A stretch of DNA of 64,000 nt from Powellomyces hirtus (lineage: Eukaryota; Chytridiomycota; Chytridiomycetes; Spizellomycetales; Powellomycetaceae): contig JAHLKG010000028.1 in NCBI GenBank assembly GCA_025526995.1, positions 62,001 through 126,000 on the forward strand, in the 5' to 3' direction. The position numbers were made by a program, and so were the translations under genes. Position 1 is the stretch's first letter. Each line of letters begins with the position of its first letter. The notes under the pieces are model-generated. The model was not told the DNA's origin. It made no database searches and saw only the letters and a program-made list of their open reading frames with translations. Shown here piece by piece: positions 29,329-38,258 of the stretch.

Positions 29329-30250
29329 CTCGTGCTTGATAGTTCCCTCGATGTACCTGAGCCGCCTGGACTGCAGCGTACTGACGTCTCCTTCCGTCGG
29401 GGGTTACCCGCGCGACATCGTCCGCATAGTCTCGAATCCTGTAGCATAGTAGAGCTTCGTTCTGTAGCTCGGTGATCGGGATCTTGGCGCCATTATTCCT
29501 CATGATTGCGGCATAGCAGTGGTCCCGAATGCGCTGGCCGACATGGTTGGTCGAGAATCCCGTCAAGAAGTAGTCACGCTCTTGCCTTGGGGTAAGCCGC
29601 TCCTTGTCGTCGAGGGTCGCGATCTGGGCCCGAAGGGTATTGAACTTGGCGATATACTCCGATATACTATTAGTGAAAACCAGCCGCTTCATCTTTGCTT
29701 CTGCGGTGTTTCGTAAGTTGGCGGGGTAGAAGCGGATGCGGAGGATCCTCGTGAATTCTTCCAATGTCATGGGCTGGTCGCCGGCATCTCTGAGCATTTG
29801 CCACCATTCGTCGGCGGTTTCCTTGAGGTACCCCGAGATGTGGTTGACGTCCCGGTGGTCCGTCCTGAAGTCGGTTGCCTCAAGGTAGCGCGTGTGGACC
29901 TTCAAGAACTCATCGACCTTCGACACCATTTCTTCACTGTTCCCTTTTCCGTCGAAGTGTGTCAGCTGCTTGCGAAGGTTCTCGCGGCGTTCCTTCTCGG
30001 CTTGCATTCGTGCGCGGTTTTCTTCCGCCAGGATGATGTCAACGTGCGGTGTTGCAACCGCTGGTTGGACTGGAGTCGGAATCCTTGAGAGAAGGGCTTC
30101 GAAGCGGGCCTCTCCCATTGCGATCTGTTCCTGCAGTAGGCGTTGGGTCTCCGCCAATTGTGCAGCTAACATTGCGACGGGGTTGTCGGTCGGTGTGTCG
30201 ACTTCGGGTTCTCCTACTGCCATTGGGCTGTTCCTGGTGCTACGTGCCAT
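29329..30250 (-). CDS. gypsy Gag, N-terminal part (unit 1)
   Basis: Starts MARSTRNSPM 28 nt after the LTR. Coiled-coil-like N-terminus (AMLAAQLAETQRLLQEQIAM), then the retrotransposon Gag domain at about residues 100-290 (FDGKGNSEEMVSKVDEFL, TADEWWQMLRDAGDQ, RIRFYPANLRNTAEAKM, YIAKFNTLRAQIATL). The natural coding sequence ends at 29329, where F1 interrupts it; the open frame runs a further 70 nt into the F LTR. Confidence 0.9.
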
Positions 30251-30263
30251 TGTTGTCGTCTAC

Positions 30264-30278
30264 GGGGTGGTGCTACCA
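30264..30278 (-). promoter_or_regulatory. gypsy primer binding site
   Basis: TGGTAGCACCACCCC on the minus strand directly after the LTR. The first seven bases and most of the rest agree with the complement of the 3' end of fungal initiator tRNA-Met, so this element probably uses the same tRNA as the copia elements but its 3' end. Confidence 0.6.
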
Positions 30279-30553
30279 TGTAATAATACTAGGTCCGTTG
30301 CCAGAGTCTAGTCTTCTATTCGGGAATTCCCTATCTCTAATTCTACTGTAAGATCTCTAAGTCTTGATTGCGCCCTTGTCGGAGCATTCCTACTTTTCTT
30401 CTAGGCCGCGGAGCGGCCCTGGTCACGTGATGGCCATCCGTGGCCATCCCTGAGGTCTAGTACCCTTCGGGATGCTGACGCTAGCATCCATCTTGCGCGG
30501 GACCCTTCCCGACGCGTGTCTAGGCTTAGGCTGGTGAGCCACGCCTCATTACA
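30279..30553 (-). repeat. gypsy 5' LTR (unit 1)
   Basis: A 275-bp LTR with ends TGTAAT/ATTACA, PBS on one side and GTATC (30554-30558) as candidate target duplication on the other. It contains GGTCACGTGATGGCC. Exact copies lie at 42349-42623 and 54419-54693. Confidence 0.92.
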
Positions 30554-30874
30554 GTATCACTCTCATGTGTGATGCCAGATGTATAGAGACTGGACGGCAG
30601 GAGCTGCATTCTCTGCTATGGCAACGCATGAGTATATAAACGGGTGGACCCAGGGTCCTCCCGGAGAAAGAACAGAGTTGTATACACCCCCATTACTGCG
30701 GTACACTGGAGGACAATTCTCCTAGGTCTATATGCAGAGGCGTGTAGTCTAGTACTAAGGATAGAGGTATTCATACAGAGCATCACTTCTACTCTTGCCC
30801 TTAGCACCAGGCATGCCAACATCAAAGCGGTTGTCACGGAATTTCTGGGACCCGGGCCTTGGGGATCCGCCAGA
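30554..30874. other. unassigned sequence with a TATA box, possibly a solo LTR
   Basis: No gene seen. There is a clear TATA motif (GTATATAAACG at about 30632) followed by a pyrimidine-rich stretch, and TGTGATGCC.../...GGCATGCCAACA ends about 250 bp apart that could be a solo LTR of another family. No target duplication was confirmed. Copies lie at 42624-42944 and 54694-55014. Confidence 0.3.
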
Positions 30875-31591
30875 TCAGAGATAGACTATTCCTTCCAATG
30901 AATCGATGGTGTCTATCAGCATAAATTGCAAGTCCAATTTTTGCCCAATGACCGTTTTGAAATTACCTCCCTTTGCAAAGTCTCCATTCCTGGCCTTTTG
31001 GCTTCCAAGGCTTTGCAATTTGCTTTCTTCAAGTCGCCAGCGATTGCGGTGATGATCAACGAGTTCTTTTACAAGAAACACCAAGGTCGCATTGTCCACG
31101 GCAGCCACGCTTGAGGTTGATGGCATTCGCTTCACATACCAAGCATATTGTTGTATTATGCGCCTGTAAGCAGTGTTTAATGAAAAGTTTGTCCAATTGA
31201 AATGTTGCATGACTTACCGCATGTCAATGCACTCCCTATTGCCTTCAAACTGCAATTTCTTGATGGCATCAATGCATTCATTGGGATCGGAATGAGTTTT
31301 CACAATGCCTTCAATAGCATTGAGAACTTTTATGATCTTCGTCTGGCATTCATGTTTGGCATTGCAAAGGAAGCCGTCTTCTTCAAAATCCTTCCGCATC
31401 TCACGGATTTTGTCATCAGTGAAGTGGGCTTGGAGAATTGCATAATAGAATGTTAGTTTTTGGTCTGGACATTCACGCACCACTTTGCAACATACATTTC
31501 CGACAGGAATTTGATTCCGAAATACCAATTATTCCCGACCAAAGAAGATTGGAAGCTCGGTCCTTGACCAGTATTGAGGCGCGTGCGCATT
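30875..31591 (-). pseudogene. 3' part of a decayed gene of unknown function (unit 1)
   Basis: Minus-strand exon ending at 31218 (LTFYYAILQAHFTDDKIREM, ECQTKIIKVLNAIEG), intron 31217-31164 (54 bp, GTAAGT...TTACAG) and a second exon to 30875 (RRIIQQYAWYVKRM...LIDTIDSLEGIVYL). The frame is open upstream of the listed start except for a TAA at 31531-31529 where CAA would fit. The natural 5' end lies beyond F5 at 61914-62009. I do not recognise the protein. Confidence 0.55.
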
Positions 31592-31830
31592 TGTTGGTCT
31601 GAGAGTATCTGAGTAGATGATTCAGGAAGCTTTAGGGTAGTTGACTGAGCAGAACAACGAAGTAACTTAATCCCGCTCTGTTGGAGAAAAAGAGAAAAGT
31701 CCCACCGATATATTAAGTATCGAAGGAAAACTACTTATATCGGAGTTGATCACGTGGGTTCACGTGATCGCGTGATACGCCCTGCGATGGCGCAGTTGTG
31801 ACTCGATGACAGAGTCTGTACGTGCTAACA
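31592..31830 (-). repeat. copia-F 3' LTR (F2)
   Basis: A 239-bp LTR, TGTTAG...CCAACA on the minus strand. Left flank GCATT is the same as at F5. It is followed on the right by the polypurine tract (CCCCCACTC on the plus strand, 31831-31839). It carries the CACGTG...CACGTGATCGCGTGAT motif cluster. Confidence 0.93.
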
Positions 31831-31946
31831 CCCCCACTCAGACCTGTCAGTCTGGCAGTGAGAGAGTTGCTCTATCTACTTTTACTACACAGCCCCGCGC
31901 ACACCCCCAAACACCCCCATTTATTACATTGTTAAGAATACGAGGA

Positions 31947-32636
31947 ATGGCTAGGGTACGTCTATGAGATCCGCGCAAATGAGGCGTAAGCTCTAACTAT
32001 GTGCCGGTGTAGTTGTCAGGTTCGGGCAAAGCAAAGCAGACGGCGAGAAAGACGGGACCGCCGGTAACCGCTCCTGCGACGACCACAGCTCCTGCTGTGC
32101 CGTCGTCAGTGGTGCCCTCTGCGCCACAGGGAGGTGCACCCGCTGCGGGGTTGTCCCGAGCGGAGATTCGAACAATATCGGCGGCGCATGCCCGACAGTT
32201 CCACCGCAAGGACCGTCAAGGGGTCCTTGAACGTCACATCGAGCAGGCGAAAGACCGGGTGAAAGACCGGGCGAGGTCTGGTACGCCTCTGGGTCGCGCA
32301 CGGGCGACCGGGACGCTTGATGGACTGAGGTCCATACTAGAGGACCGGCGGAGCCGGAAGCTGGCGGTTGGGAAGGGCAAGGATGCGGCCCAGGCGAAGA
32401 AGAGGGCTGCGGACAAGAAGTCTGTAGCGGAGGTGAAAAGGATGTGGGACATCCTGGAGCGTGAAGCTCCATATAATGATGAGGAAGAGGAGGAGGAGGA
32501 GGGGGCAGCCGAGGAGTTGGAGGGACCATTGGGTTCTTCAAGCCGACGCTCACCCTCAAGCGATGAGGATGATGGAGGAGGGGCCGGCCCATCCTCCTTG
32601 GGAGGCATTGCTTCGGGTTCCGCAATTGCGGTGTAG
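31947..32636 (+). CDS. antisense two-exon gene of copia-F (unit 1)
   Basis: Exon 1 31947-31955 (ATG GCT AGG), intron 31956-32012 (57 bp, GTACGT donor, CTCTAAC branch site, GTGTAG acceptor), exon 2 32013-32636. Product 210 residues: a Ser/Ala/Pro-rich N-terminus, a basic, probably helical middle (residues about 50-145, e.g. LERHIEQAKDRVKDRARSG, AAQAKKRAADKK), a run of seven Glu near 160 and an acidic Ser-rich tail. It lies opposite the 3' end of pol, and its ATG is 116 bp inside the LTR. The match to F1 shows only synonymous changes. No known domain is recognised; a nuclear or nucleic-acid role is only suggested by the composition. Confidence 0.8.
31956..32012 (+). other. intron of the copia-F antisense gene
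   Basis: 57 bp with GTACGT, CTCTAAC and GTGTAG. In F1 it is 58 bp with several changes but keeps donor, branch region (TTCTAAT) and acceptor. Confidence 0.78.
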
Positions 32637-34764
32637 TAGCCAAGGTAAGCCAGTGTTGTGAGTAATTCTCCTGACATTCAGCGAGTAACACTTGAGCTCG
32701 GTGTGCTTCCGTAGACGCGCCCTCATTGCGTATCCTTTCATCAAGTATATGAGTCCCATTCGTAATCCTCAGGACAGTGTCCTTATGTTTCACAGTAGGA
32801 AAAGGCTTCGTAAAGATGTCCGCCAGTTGATCGTCCATATGGGTGTCGATGATTTCGATAATTTGCTTCGCGAACGAATCGCGTATAGCGTGGTACCGAA
32901 CGTCGATGTGTTTGGTGCGTTGGTTGATAGCCTTAGACTGGATCAAGGCCCCGGCGCTCTGATTATCGACATGTGGAGGGACCGGTCGAGATTTGTAATC
33001 CGGTTGAGGTCCCAAAACTTCCGCCAGGAGTTGGCGTAGCCATTTGGCTTCGTTGTGGCCGGTACTTGCAGCTATATACTCCGCTTCGGTCGTACTTTGG
33101 GCGGTGCACTTCTGCTTGCTGCTTTTCCACAGAACAGGAAACCCATTGTAAAGGGCCAAAATACCTGTAGTGGACGTCCGGTCGGTGAGTTCTCCGGCAT
33201 AATCCGCATCCGTGAATACGCGTAGACCACGTGGATCATTTCGTTCGGATGTAAACTTGAGGGCATAATCGCGGGTACCCTTTAAATAGCGGAAAATGCG
33301 CTTAACATTGTTCCAGTCGGAGTTGGTAGGTGCGGTGACGCGGCGCGCAACGTAACCGACTGCAGTGGCGATGTCCCATCGCCATGTGATGGAGGCCCAA
33401 GTGAGGACCCCCACTGCTTCCTGATACATTTTCAGATTCGTGAATGGGGTTGAATCCTCCGGTTGTTGGTTACGCGCTGACACGGTGTACGGAGTGGAGA
33501 CAGGATGGCAGTCGCTCATGCCGAATTGTTCGAGAGCGTCGTCGATGTATTTGACATTTGAGATTTCGAGGGTACAAACAGGAGAGTCGAAGTCATATTT
33601 GTAAACGAGACCAAGGTGACTGGTTACGCAACCTTGTTCCGTAAACTTGAACTTCGAATGTAGCTCCATTTTGCTGTTCGCCAGAATCTCCTGATCCTTC
33701 GCTGCAATCAGCAGGTCGTCGACGAAGACCATAATAAGGATCAAGTTGTCGTTTGACGGAGGTGTACGGTCGTCTGTCGCGTACTTGAAAAAGATACACG
33801 GGCATACAGAAACTGCTTCGTAGCCGAGCTTTAACAGTGCAGTCTTCAAGGTCTCATACCAAAGAAGAGGTGATTGCTTCAGGCCGTAGAGAGCTTTCAG
33901 TAGCTTCAGGACCCAATTGCCTTTGGGGTGATCCGGATCTTCGAATCCCTCAAACTGCTCGATATAGATATCCTTATCAATATCACTGTTAAGGAAGGCG
34001 GTGACAGCGTCCATACTGTGGATGTCCAGCCCGTGCTGAACACAATACGCCAAGAAGAGGCGTAGCGCTGTGAATGGTAGCGTCGGTGAGTATGTATCAC
34101 CAAAGTCGCGACCGGGATGTTGAGAGAAGCCTTGAGCCACTGCTCTGGCTTTGAACTTGTTAAAGGTGCCATCGGGATTGACCTTCGTTCGAAAGACCCA
34201 TGTTGTGCCGATCACGCACTTGTTACGTGGACGCTTGGTGAGCTCCCATGTGCCGTTGTCGACCAGGGATTGGTACTCTATGCGTGCAGCCTTAAGAAAT
34301 TCCTCCTTCTGAGGGGTTTTCATTGCTTGCTTCCATGTCATGGCGTCTTCGTTGATCGTTGCTTGAGTCCGCGGGCGAGCGGCGTATGCAGCAATGGGGT
34401 CATTTTGTCGTGTGCCGACATTGTATGCGGCTACTCGATTCTCCCAGTCATCCAATGCGGTAGTATCGAGTAGTGAGAGTTGGGACTCCCACGTAGGTTC
34501 TTGATATCCCTCCCACTTAACCAAGTATTCTTCCGTGTGCACCTTACTGCGGCGCTCGTCGATAATCTCCTCCACGGTGTATTCGACGTCATCCTCCTGA
34601 CTCTCCTCATCTAGGAGATCAAGATGTGCTGGATCCTGCTGATATTTGGGTTCGAGTCCCAAGTCTTCTTTGAAGATCACGTCTCGTGACACTTCGACCT
34701 TGTCAGTGATAGGATCCCAAACCAGATACCCCTTGGTACCTGAGGGTTGAGCATAGCCTACCAA
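31993..34764 (-). CDS. F2 Pol 3' half: chromodomain-RT-RNase H
   Basis: 923-codon frame. Residues 1-45 are the end of integrase (YAQPSGTKGYLVWDP, SRDVIFKED). Residues about 60-112 are a chromodomain. RT has WVFRTKVNPDGTFNKFKAR, DIHSMDAVTAFLN, LYGLKQSPLLWYE and FVDDLLIAA (Phe in place of Tyr of YVDD). RNase H has FTDADYAG, TTEAEYIAAS and VDNQSAGAL. The domain ends near QENYSQHWL at about 32640. The last 210-odd codons, Pro-rich, run exactly opposite the antisense gene and are probably a by-product of it. Gag, protease and most of integrase are missing: the 5' end joins the first 30 codons of gag out of frame at about 34787. Confidence 0.88.
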   Translation of the reverse strand: MVGYAQPSGTKGYLVWDPITDKVEVSRDVIFKEDLGLEPKYQQDPAHLDLLDEESQEDDVEYTVEEIIDERRSKVHTEEYLVKWEGYQEPTWESQLSLLDTTALDDWENRVAAYNVGTRQNDPIAAYAARPRTQATINEDAMTWKQAMKTPQKEEFLKAARIEYQSLVDNGTWELTKRPRNKCVIGTTWVFRTKVNPDGTFNKFKARAVAQGFSQHPGRDFGDTYSPTLPFTALRLFLAYCVQHGLDIHSMDAVTAFLNSDIDKDIYIEQFEGFEDPDHPKGNWVLKLLKALYGLKQSPLLWYETLKTALLKLGYEAVSVCPCIFFKYATDDRTPPSNDNLILIMVFVDDLLIAAKDQEILANSKMELHSKFKFTEQGCVTSHLGLVYKYDFDSPVCTLEISNVKYIDDALEQFGMSDCHPVSTPYTVSARNQQPEDSTPFTNLKMYQEAVGVLTWASITWRWDIATAVGYVARRVTAPTNSDWNNVKRIFRYLKGTRDYALKFTSERNDPRGLRVFTDADYAGELTDRTSTTGILALYNGFPVLWKSSKQKCTAQSTTEAEYIAASTGHNEAKWLRQLLAEVLGPQPDYKSRPVPPHVDNQSAGALIQSKAINQRTKHIDVRYHAIRDSFAKQIIEIIDTHMDDQLADIFTKPFPTVKHKDTVLRITNGTHILDERIRNEGASTEAHRAQVLLAECQENYSQHWLTLATTPQLRNPKQCLPRRMGRPLLHHPHRLRVSVGLKNPMVPPTPRLPPPPPPLPHHYMELHAPGCPTSFSPPLQTSCPQPSSSPGPHPCPSQPPASGSAGPLVWTSVHQASRSPVRDPEAYQTSPGLSPGLSPARCDVQGPLDGPCGGTVGHAPPILFESPLGTTPQRVHLPVAQRAPLTTAQQELWSSQERLPAVPSFSPSALLCPNLTTTPAHS
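34429..34587 (-). other. chromodomain in copia-F Pol
   Basis: EYTVEEIIDER, then EYLVKWEGYQEPTWE and a C-terminal helix (LLDTTALDDWENRV). The cage aromatics are present. It lies between integrase and RT, as in copia-D. F5 has the same domain at 58569-58727 (EYAVEAIIDE). Confidence 0.85.
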
Positions 34765-34786
34765 GTAAGCCTTCTTTGTAGCGTAT

Positions 34787-34881
34787 TGGACCCTGGGGTC
34801 TGCCGACCCGTTAGGCGTCTTAACATACTACGAGTGTACCGGGGGCTTGTTTCGTTGCCTACCATTTCAGGGCTCATAACC
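34787..34881 (-). pseudogene. F2 PBS and gag stub
   Basis: After the LTR come the half-tRNA PBS (GGTTATGAGCCCTGA) and the first 30 codons of gag (MVGNETSPRYTRS to GSNTLQ), then a direct jump into the end of integrase. It marks the left end of a large internal deletion. Confidence 0.85.
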
Positions 34882-35120
34882 TGTTGGTCTGAGAGTATCT
34901 GAGTAGATGATTGAGGAAGCTTTAGGGTAGTTGACTGAGCAGAACAACGAAGTAACTTAATCCCGCTCTATTGGAGAAAAAGAGAAAAGTCCCACCGATA
35001 TATTAAGTATGGAAGGAAAACTACTTATATCGGAGTTGATCACGTGGGCTCACGTGATCGCGTGATACGCCCTGCGATGGCGCAGTTATGACTCGATGAC
35101 AGAGTCTGTACGTGCTAACA
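34882..35120 (-). repeat. copia-F LTR between F2 and F3
   Basis: A 239-bp LTR serving as 5' LTR of F2. On its right it abuts F3 pol at codon QQD (flank ATCCT) with no polypurine tract, so it is not a true 3' LTR of F3. Confidence 0.93.
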
Positions 35121-38015
35121 ATCCTGCTGATATTTGGGTTCGAGTCCCAAGTCTTCTTTGAAGATCACGTCTCGTGACACTTCGACCTTGTCAGTGATAG
35201 GATCCCAAACCAGATACCCCTTGGTACCTGAGGGTTGAGCATAGCCTACCAAGTAAGCCTTCTTTGCTCGATTCCCCATTTTATCACGTCCTTTGCTCGT
35301 TAGGACAGAATACGCCACGCAACCGATACGCCGGAGATGGGCGACATCAGGGCGCCGGCCAAACAGTATTTCATGCGGCGTCTTCTTGTTGATGCGGTTG
35401 TACGTAAGGGAATAGATGTATCCAGCCGCTACCAGTAAAGCAGGCCAGAATCTTTGAGGTAGTTTCGTATCCGCAAAGGTGGCGCGGACCCTGTCCAGCG
35501 CCGTGCGATGCCATTGTTCGGCAATCCCGTTTTGCTGACTCGAATAGGCCGCGGACTTTTGATGAGTGATACCATTTTTCAATAGGTACTCTAGAACCTC
35601 GCCAAAGTATTCGGTGCCTCGATCCGTACGTAGGATCTTGATTTGTTGGTCAGTCTGTTTCTCAATCCACGCCTTGTAAATGAGAAACTTGTCGAGTATG
35701 ACTGCTGAATCCTTTGAAGGAATAGGGAAAACAGTCACGTATCTGGATGCGTGTTCAATGAACTCCAGCAAATAGCGTGATCCTTCGTAACCAGGGATGC
35801 GAAATGGTCCTTGTAGGTCTGAATGAATCAGCTCACAGATCTCCCTGGTTTCAACATTACCAGGGGAGAATGGAAGACGAGCGGCTTTTCCTAACACGCA
35901 GGCTTCACAATCTTTGAAGTCGCTTAGATCCCCCACTACGGACCAACCGTCCGTAACCGATGCCATCTTCTCCAGGACGTGTTTTCCAACGTGTCCAAGA
36001 CGAGCATGAGCGAGTGTAGGAGAGACTTCAACAGTGCATGCTTCTGAATCTGACCACAGACTTTCAGACAGCAGCGTACCTTGCAGGTAATACGCGTTGT
36101 TGCGGCGTACGCCTTTGGCGATTTCTTTGCCGTCTCGCGTGAAAATGACGTCTCCATTCGACTTGAAGAGCACGTCAACGCCTTGATCGTTGCATTTCGC
36201 TACCGATACGAGATCTCGTTGTAATCCTGGCACATGCAGGACTCCGCCCAACTCGAGCGGATTTGGATAGTCGTTAACTTCTACTCGTACCGTACCTCGA
36301 ACTGTAGAGGGGAGTGATGTTTTGTCAGCAAGCATAACAGCTCTGACATCACTGTACACGGTTGAGTGATCCAAGGTCGCTTTGTGAGGTGTCATGTGGT
36401 CCGTAGCGCCAGAGTCGATGAGGGCTTCATACGGTTGTTCTTGGCGGACCCAGACGTGTAATGCTTCCACAGCATTTGTGCTAACAGCACCATCAGACGA
36501 CTGCTTCGTCTTGTTCTTCTCCATCTCGGATTTGAACTTCTTTAACACTTCGCACTCCTGCGTTCGGTGTTTAGGGTCTCCACAGGCCCAACAACCCGAC
36601 TTTTGTGATTGTTGACCTTTGTTTGATGGAGTGGATTCCTTGTCCTTCTTGCCGTTCGTTGACTTCTCCCCGTGGTTCTTGCCACCCTTTTGTTTCTTAG
36701 AGGCGTCAGTGTGTGCGGCACCTGGTCGCGTATCCGTTGAGGTCCCGCTAGGCTTCTTAGCCATGTTGGCGGCGATCCTGGATGCAGCGGCCTGTAAACT
36801 GCTCAAATCAGTTATGTTTTCTTCATTAGCCTGAACCAAGGCCGCAAGGTCTGGTGTTAGCGCGTTGATGAAGTAATCCTGAAGGACGTAATCTGGTGTT
36901 TTCGGCAGAGAGAATGCCAGCATGTTAAACTGAGTGATGTACTCATCCATGCGGCCTTTGGGACGCAATTCCCGTAGTTTCTGCAGCGAATCCCTAGTGT
37001 GGTTTCGTGGCGCGAACCGCGCCAGAAGGGCGGACCTGAGACCGGTGTTGGTTCTTCCTGAATCAACGTCTTCAAAGTCATGCCACGTTGTAATTGCGTT
37101 CCTTTTATTTGGTGAGAGCGACTGCCACCAAGTGTATGCCCATCCTGTGAGTTTCGTAGCCACAAAATCCACGAGAAACTTGGGCGGAACCATTTCGTAC
37201 TTCACAACTGTCTCGATCTTGTCGATGAACGTTCGAAGTTTGACCATATTGGCTTCCCCGTTGTAAGATCCAATATCTTTCAGCGTTCCATCCACAAAAG
37301 CCTTCGCACCTCGACTGTCGACGATTTTGGTCGTCACGCTGTGTATGCTCGATGTCGGTGATGTAGGGCGGCGTTCAAATGGAGAACGTTGGTATTCCTG
37401 TTGAGCTCCAATCTCCTGATTGTATTCTGTCCACGGTGCAGCGAACCCGTCGTTGCAAGTGGGTGATGGTGTGCGTACGCGCCGTTGCGCCGTACGTACT
37501 TGAGGGTTGACCGGGATATTCACATCCTGATCCATGCGCCATTTCATGTGGAGCATTTCCGTTAGTTGGGCTAGAGAATTCTCCAGCCTGTCTATCCTAT
37601 CCACGTCCGCCTCACGCGGGCGGACATGCACGGTGTTCGCTGATTCCCCACTTGGGAATGCTGCTGGAGTACTGTAGTTGATCGTTCTGTGATCATCTGT
37701 ACTGCTTGATAGGGGACGGGTATCAACCTTGCCATTGCGTCGGTCGATGTTTCGGGTACGCCCTTCCAATGCGTCGTCGCCCTCGTTGGCGTTGACGCTC
37801 AAAGGCGTTGGCTCTGCCAGTGTATCGTCACCGGCAGATTTCCCTCCATTGTCTGGTGATGTCCATTCACCAGGTACTCGTGCGCTCTTCTTAGCGGCAC
37901 GTTCTACGGCTCGTTGTAGCGTATTGGACCCTGGGGTCTGCCGACCCGTTAGGCGTCTTAACATACTACGAGTGTACCGGGGGCTCGTTTCGTTGCCTAC
38001 CATTTCAGGGCTCAT
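35115..38015 (-). CDS. F3 Gag-protease-integrase polyprotein
   Basis: 966-codon intact frame. The listed ATG lies inside the PBS; MVGNE four codons later is the alternative start. Gag domain at about residues 230-420 (TGWAYTWWQSLSPNKRN), zinc knuckle C475-C478-H483-C488, protease D534 in LIDSGATDHM, integrase zinc region H670/H675/C703/C706, and catalytic D733, D798 and E833 (D,D-35-E). It ends with VSRDVIFKED and GLEPKYQQD, where an LTR follows directly. RT and RNase H are absent, although neighbouring F2 encodes them. The copy could make capsid, protease and integrase only. Confidence 0.9.
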   Translation of the reverse strand: MSPEMVGNETSPRYTRSMLRRLTGRQTPGSNTLQRAVERAAKKSARVPGEWTSPDNGGKSAGDDTLAEPTPLSVNANEGDDALEGRTRNIDRRNGKVDTRPLSSSTDDHRTINYSTPAAFPSGESANTVHVRPREADVDRIDRLENSLAQLTEMLHMKWRMDQDVNIPVNPQVRTAQRRVRTPSPTCNDGFAAPWTEYNQEIGAQQEYQRSPFERRPTSPTSSIHSVTTKIVDSRGAKAFVDGTLKDIGSYNGEANMVKLRTFIDKIETVVKYEMVPPKFLVDFVATKLTGWAYTWWQSLSPNKRNAITTWHDFEDVDSGRTNTGLRSALLARFAPRNHTRDSLQKLRELRPKGRMDEYITQFNMLAFSLPKTPDYVLQDYFINALTPDLAALVQANEENITDLSSLQAAASRIAANMAKKPSGTSTDTRPGAAHTDASKKQKGGKNHGEKSTNGKKDKESTPSNKGQQSQKSGCWACGDPKHRTQECEVLKKFKSEMEKNKTKQSSDGAVSTNAVEALHVWVRQEQPYEALIDSGATDHMTPHKATLDHSTVYSDVRAVMLADKTSLPSTVRGTVRVEVNDYPNPLELGGVLHVPGLQRDLVSVAKCNDQGVDVLFKSNGDVIFTRDGKEIAKGVRRNNAYYLQGTLLSESLWSDSEACTVEVSPTLAHARLGHVGKHVLEKMASVTDGWSVVGDLSDFKDCEACVLGKAARLPFSPGNVETREICELIHSDLQGPFRIPGYEGSRYLLEFIEHASRYVTVFPIPSKDSAVILDKFLIYKAWIEKQTDQQIKILRTDRGTEYFGEVLEYLLKNGITHQKSAAYSSQQNGIAEQWHRTALDRVRATFADTKLPQRFWPALLVAAGYIYSLTYNRINKKTPHEILFGRRPDVAHLRRIGCVAYSVLTSKGRDKMGNRAKKAYLVGYAQPSGTKGYLVWDPITDKVEVSRDVIFKEDLGLEPKYQQDC

Positions 38016-38019
38016 AACC

Positions 38020-38258
38020 TGTTGGTCTGAGAGTATCTGAGTAGATGATTGAGGAAGCTTTAGGGTAGTTGACTGAGCAGAACAACGAAGTAACTTAATC
38101 CCGCTCTATTGGAGAAAAAGAGAAAAGTCCCACCGATATATTAAGTATGGAAGGAAAACTACTTATATCGGAGTTGATCACGTGGGCTCACGTGATCGCG
38201 TGATACGCCCTGCGATGGCGCAGTTATGACTCGATGACAGAGTCTGTACGTGCTAACA
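38020..38258 (-). repeat. copia-F LTR between F3 and F4
   Basis: 239-bp LTR, 5' LTR of F3. Right flank ATCCT, the same pol position as at 35121. The distance between LTRs is 3138-3140 bp, so F3 and F4 are tandem copies of one LTR-gag-protease-integrase unit. Confidence 0.93.

Noticed and set aside
32234..32677. 147-codon minus-strand frame (and copies at 44304 and 56374)
   Set aside because: Shadow of the antisense gene; low-complexity Ser/Pro content reflects the opposite strand's codons.
32692..33039. 115-codon plus-strand frame opposite RNase H (and copies)
   Set aside because: Lies inside conserved RNase H coding sequence; no splice or start evidence, so a shadow frame.
36394..36834. 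Plus-strand frames of about 70 codons opposite gag and protease, repeated in every F copy
   Set aside because: They recur only because the F gag-pol sequence recurs; they mirror conserved Gag and zinc-knuckle codons.
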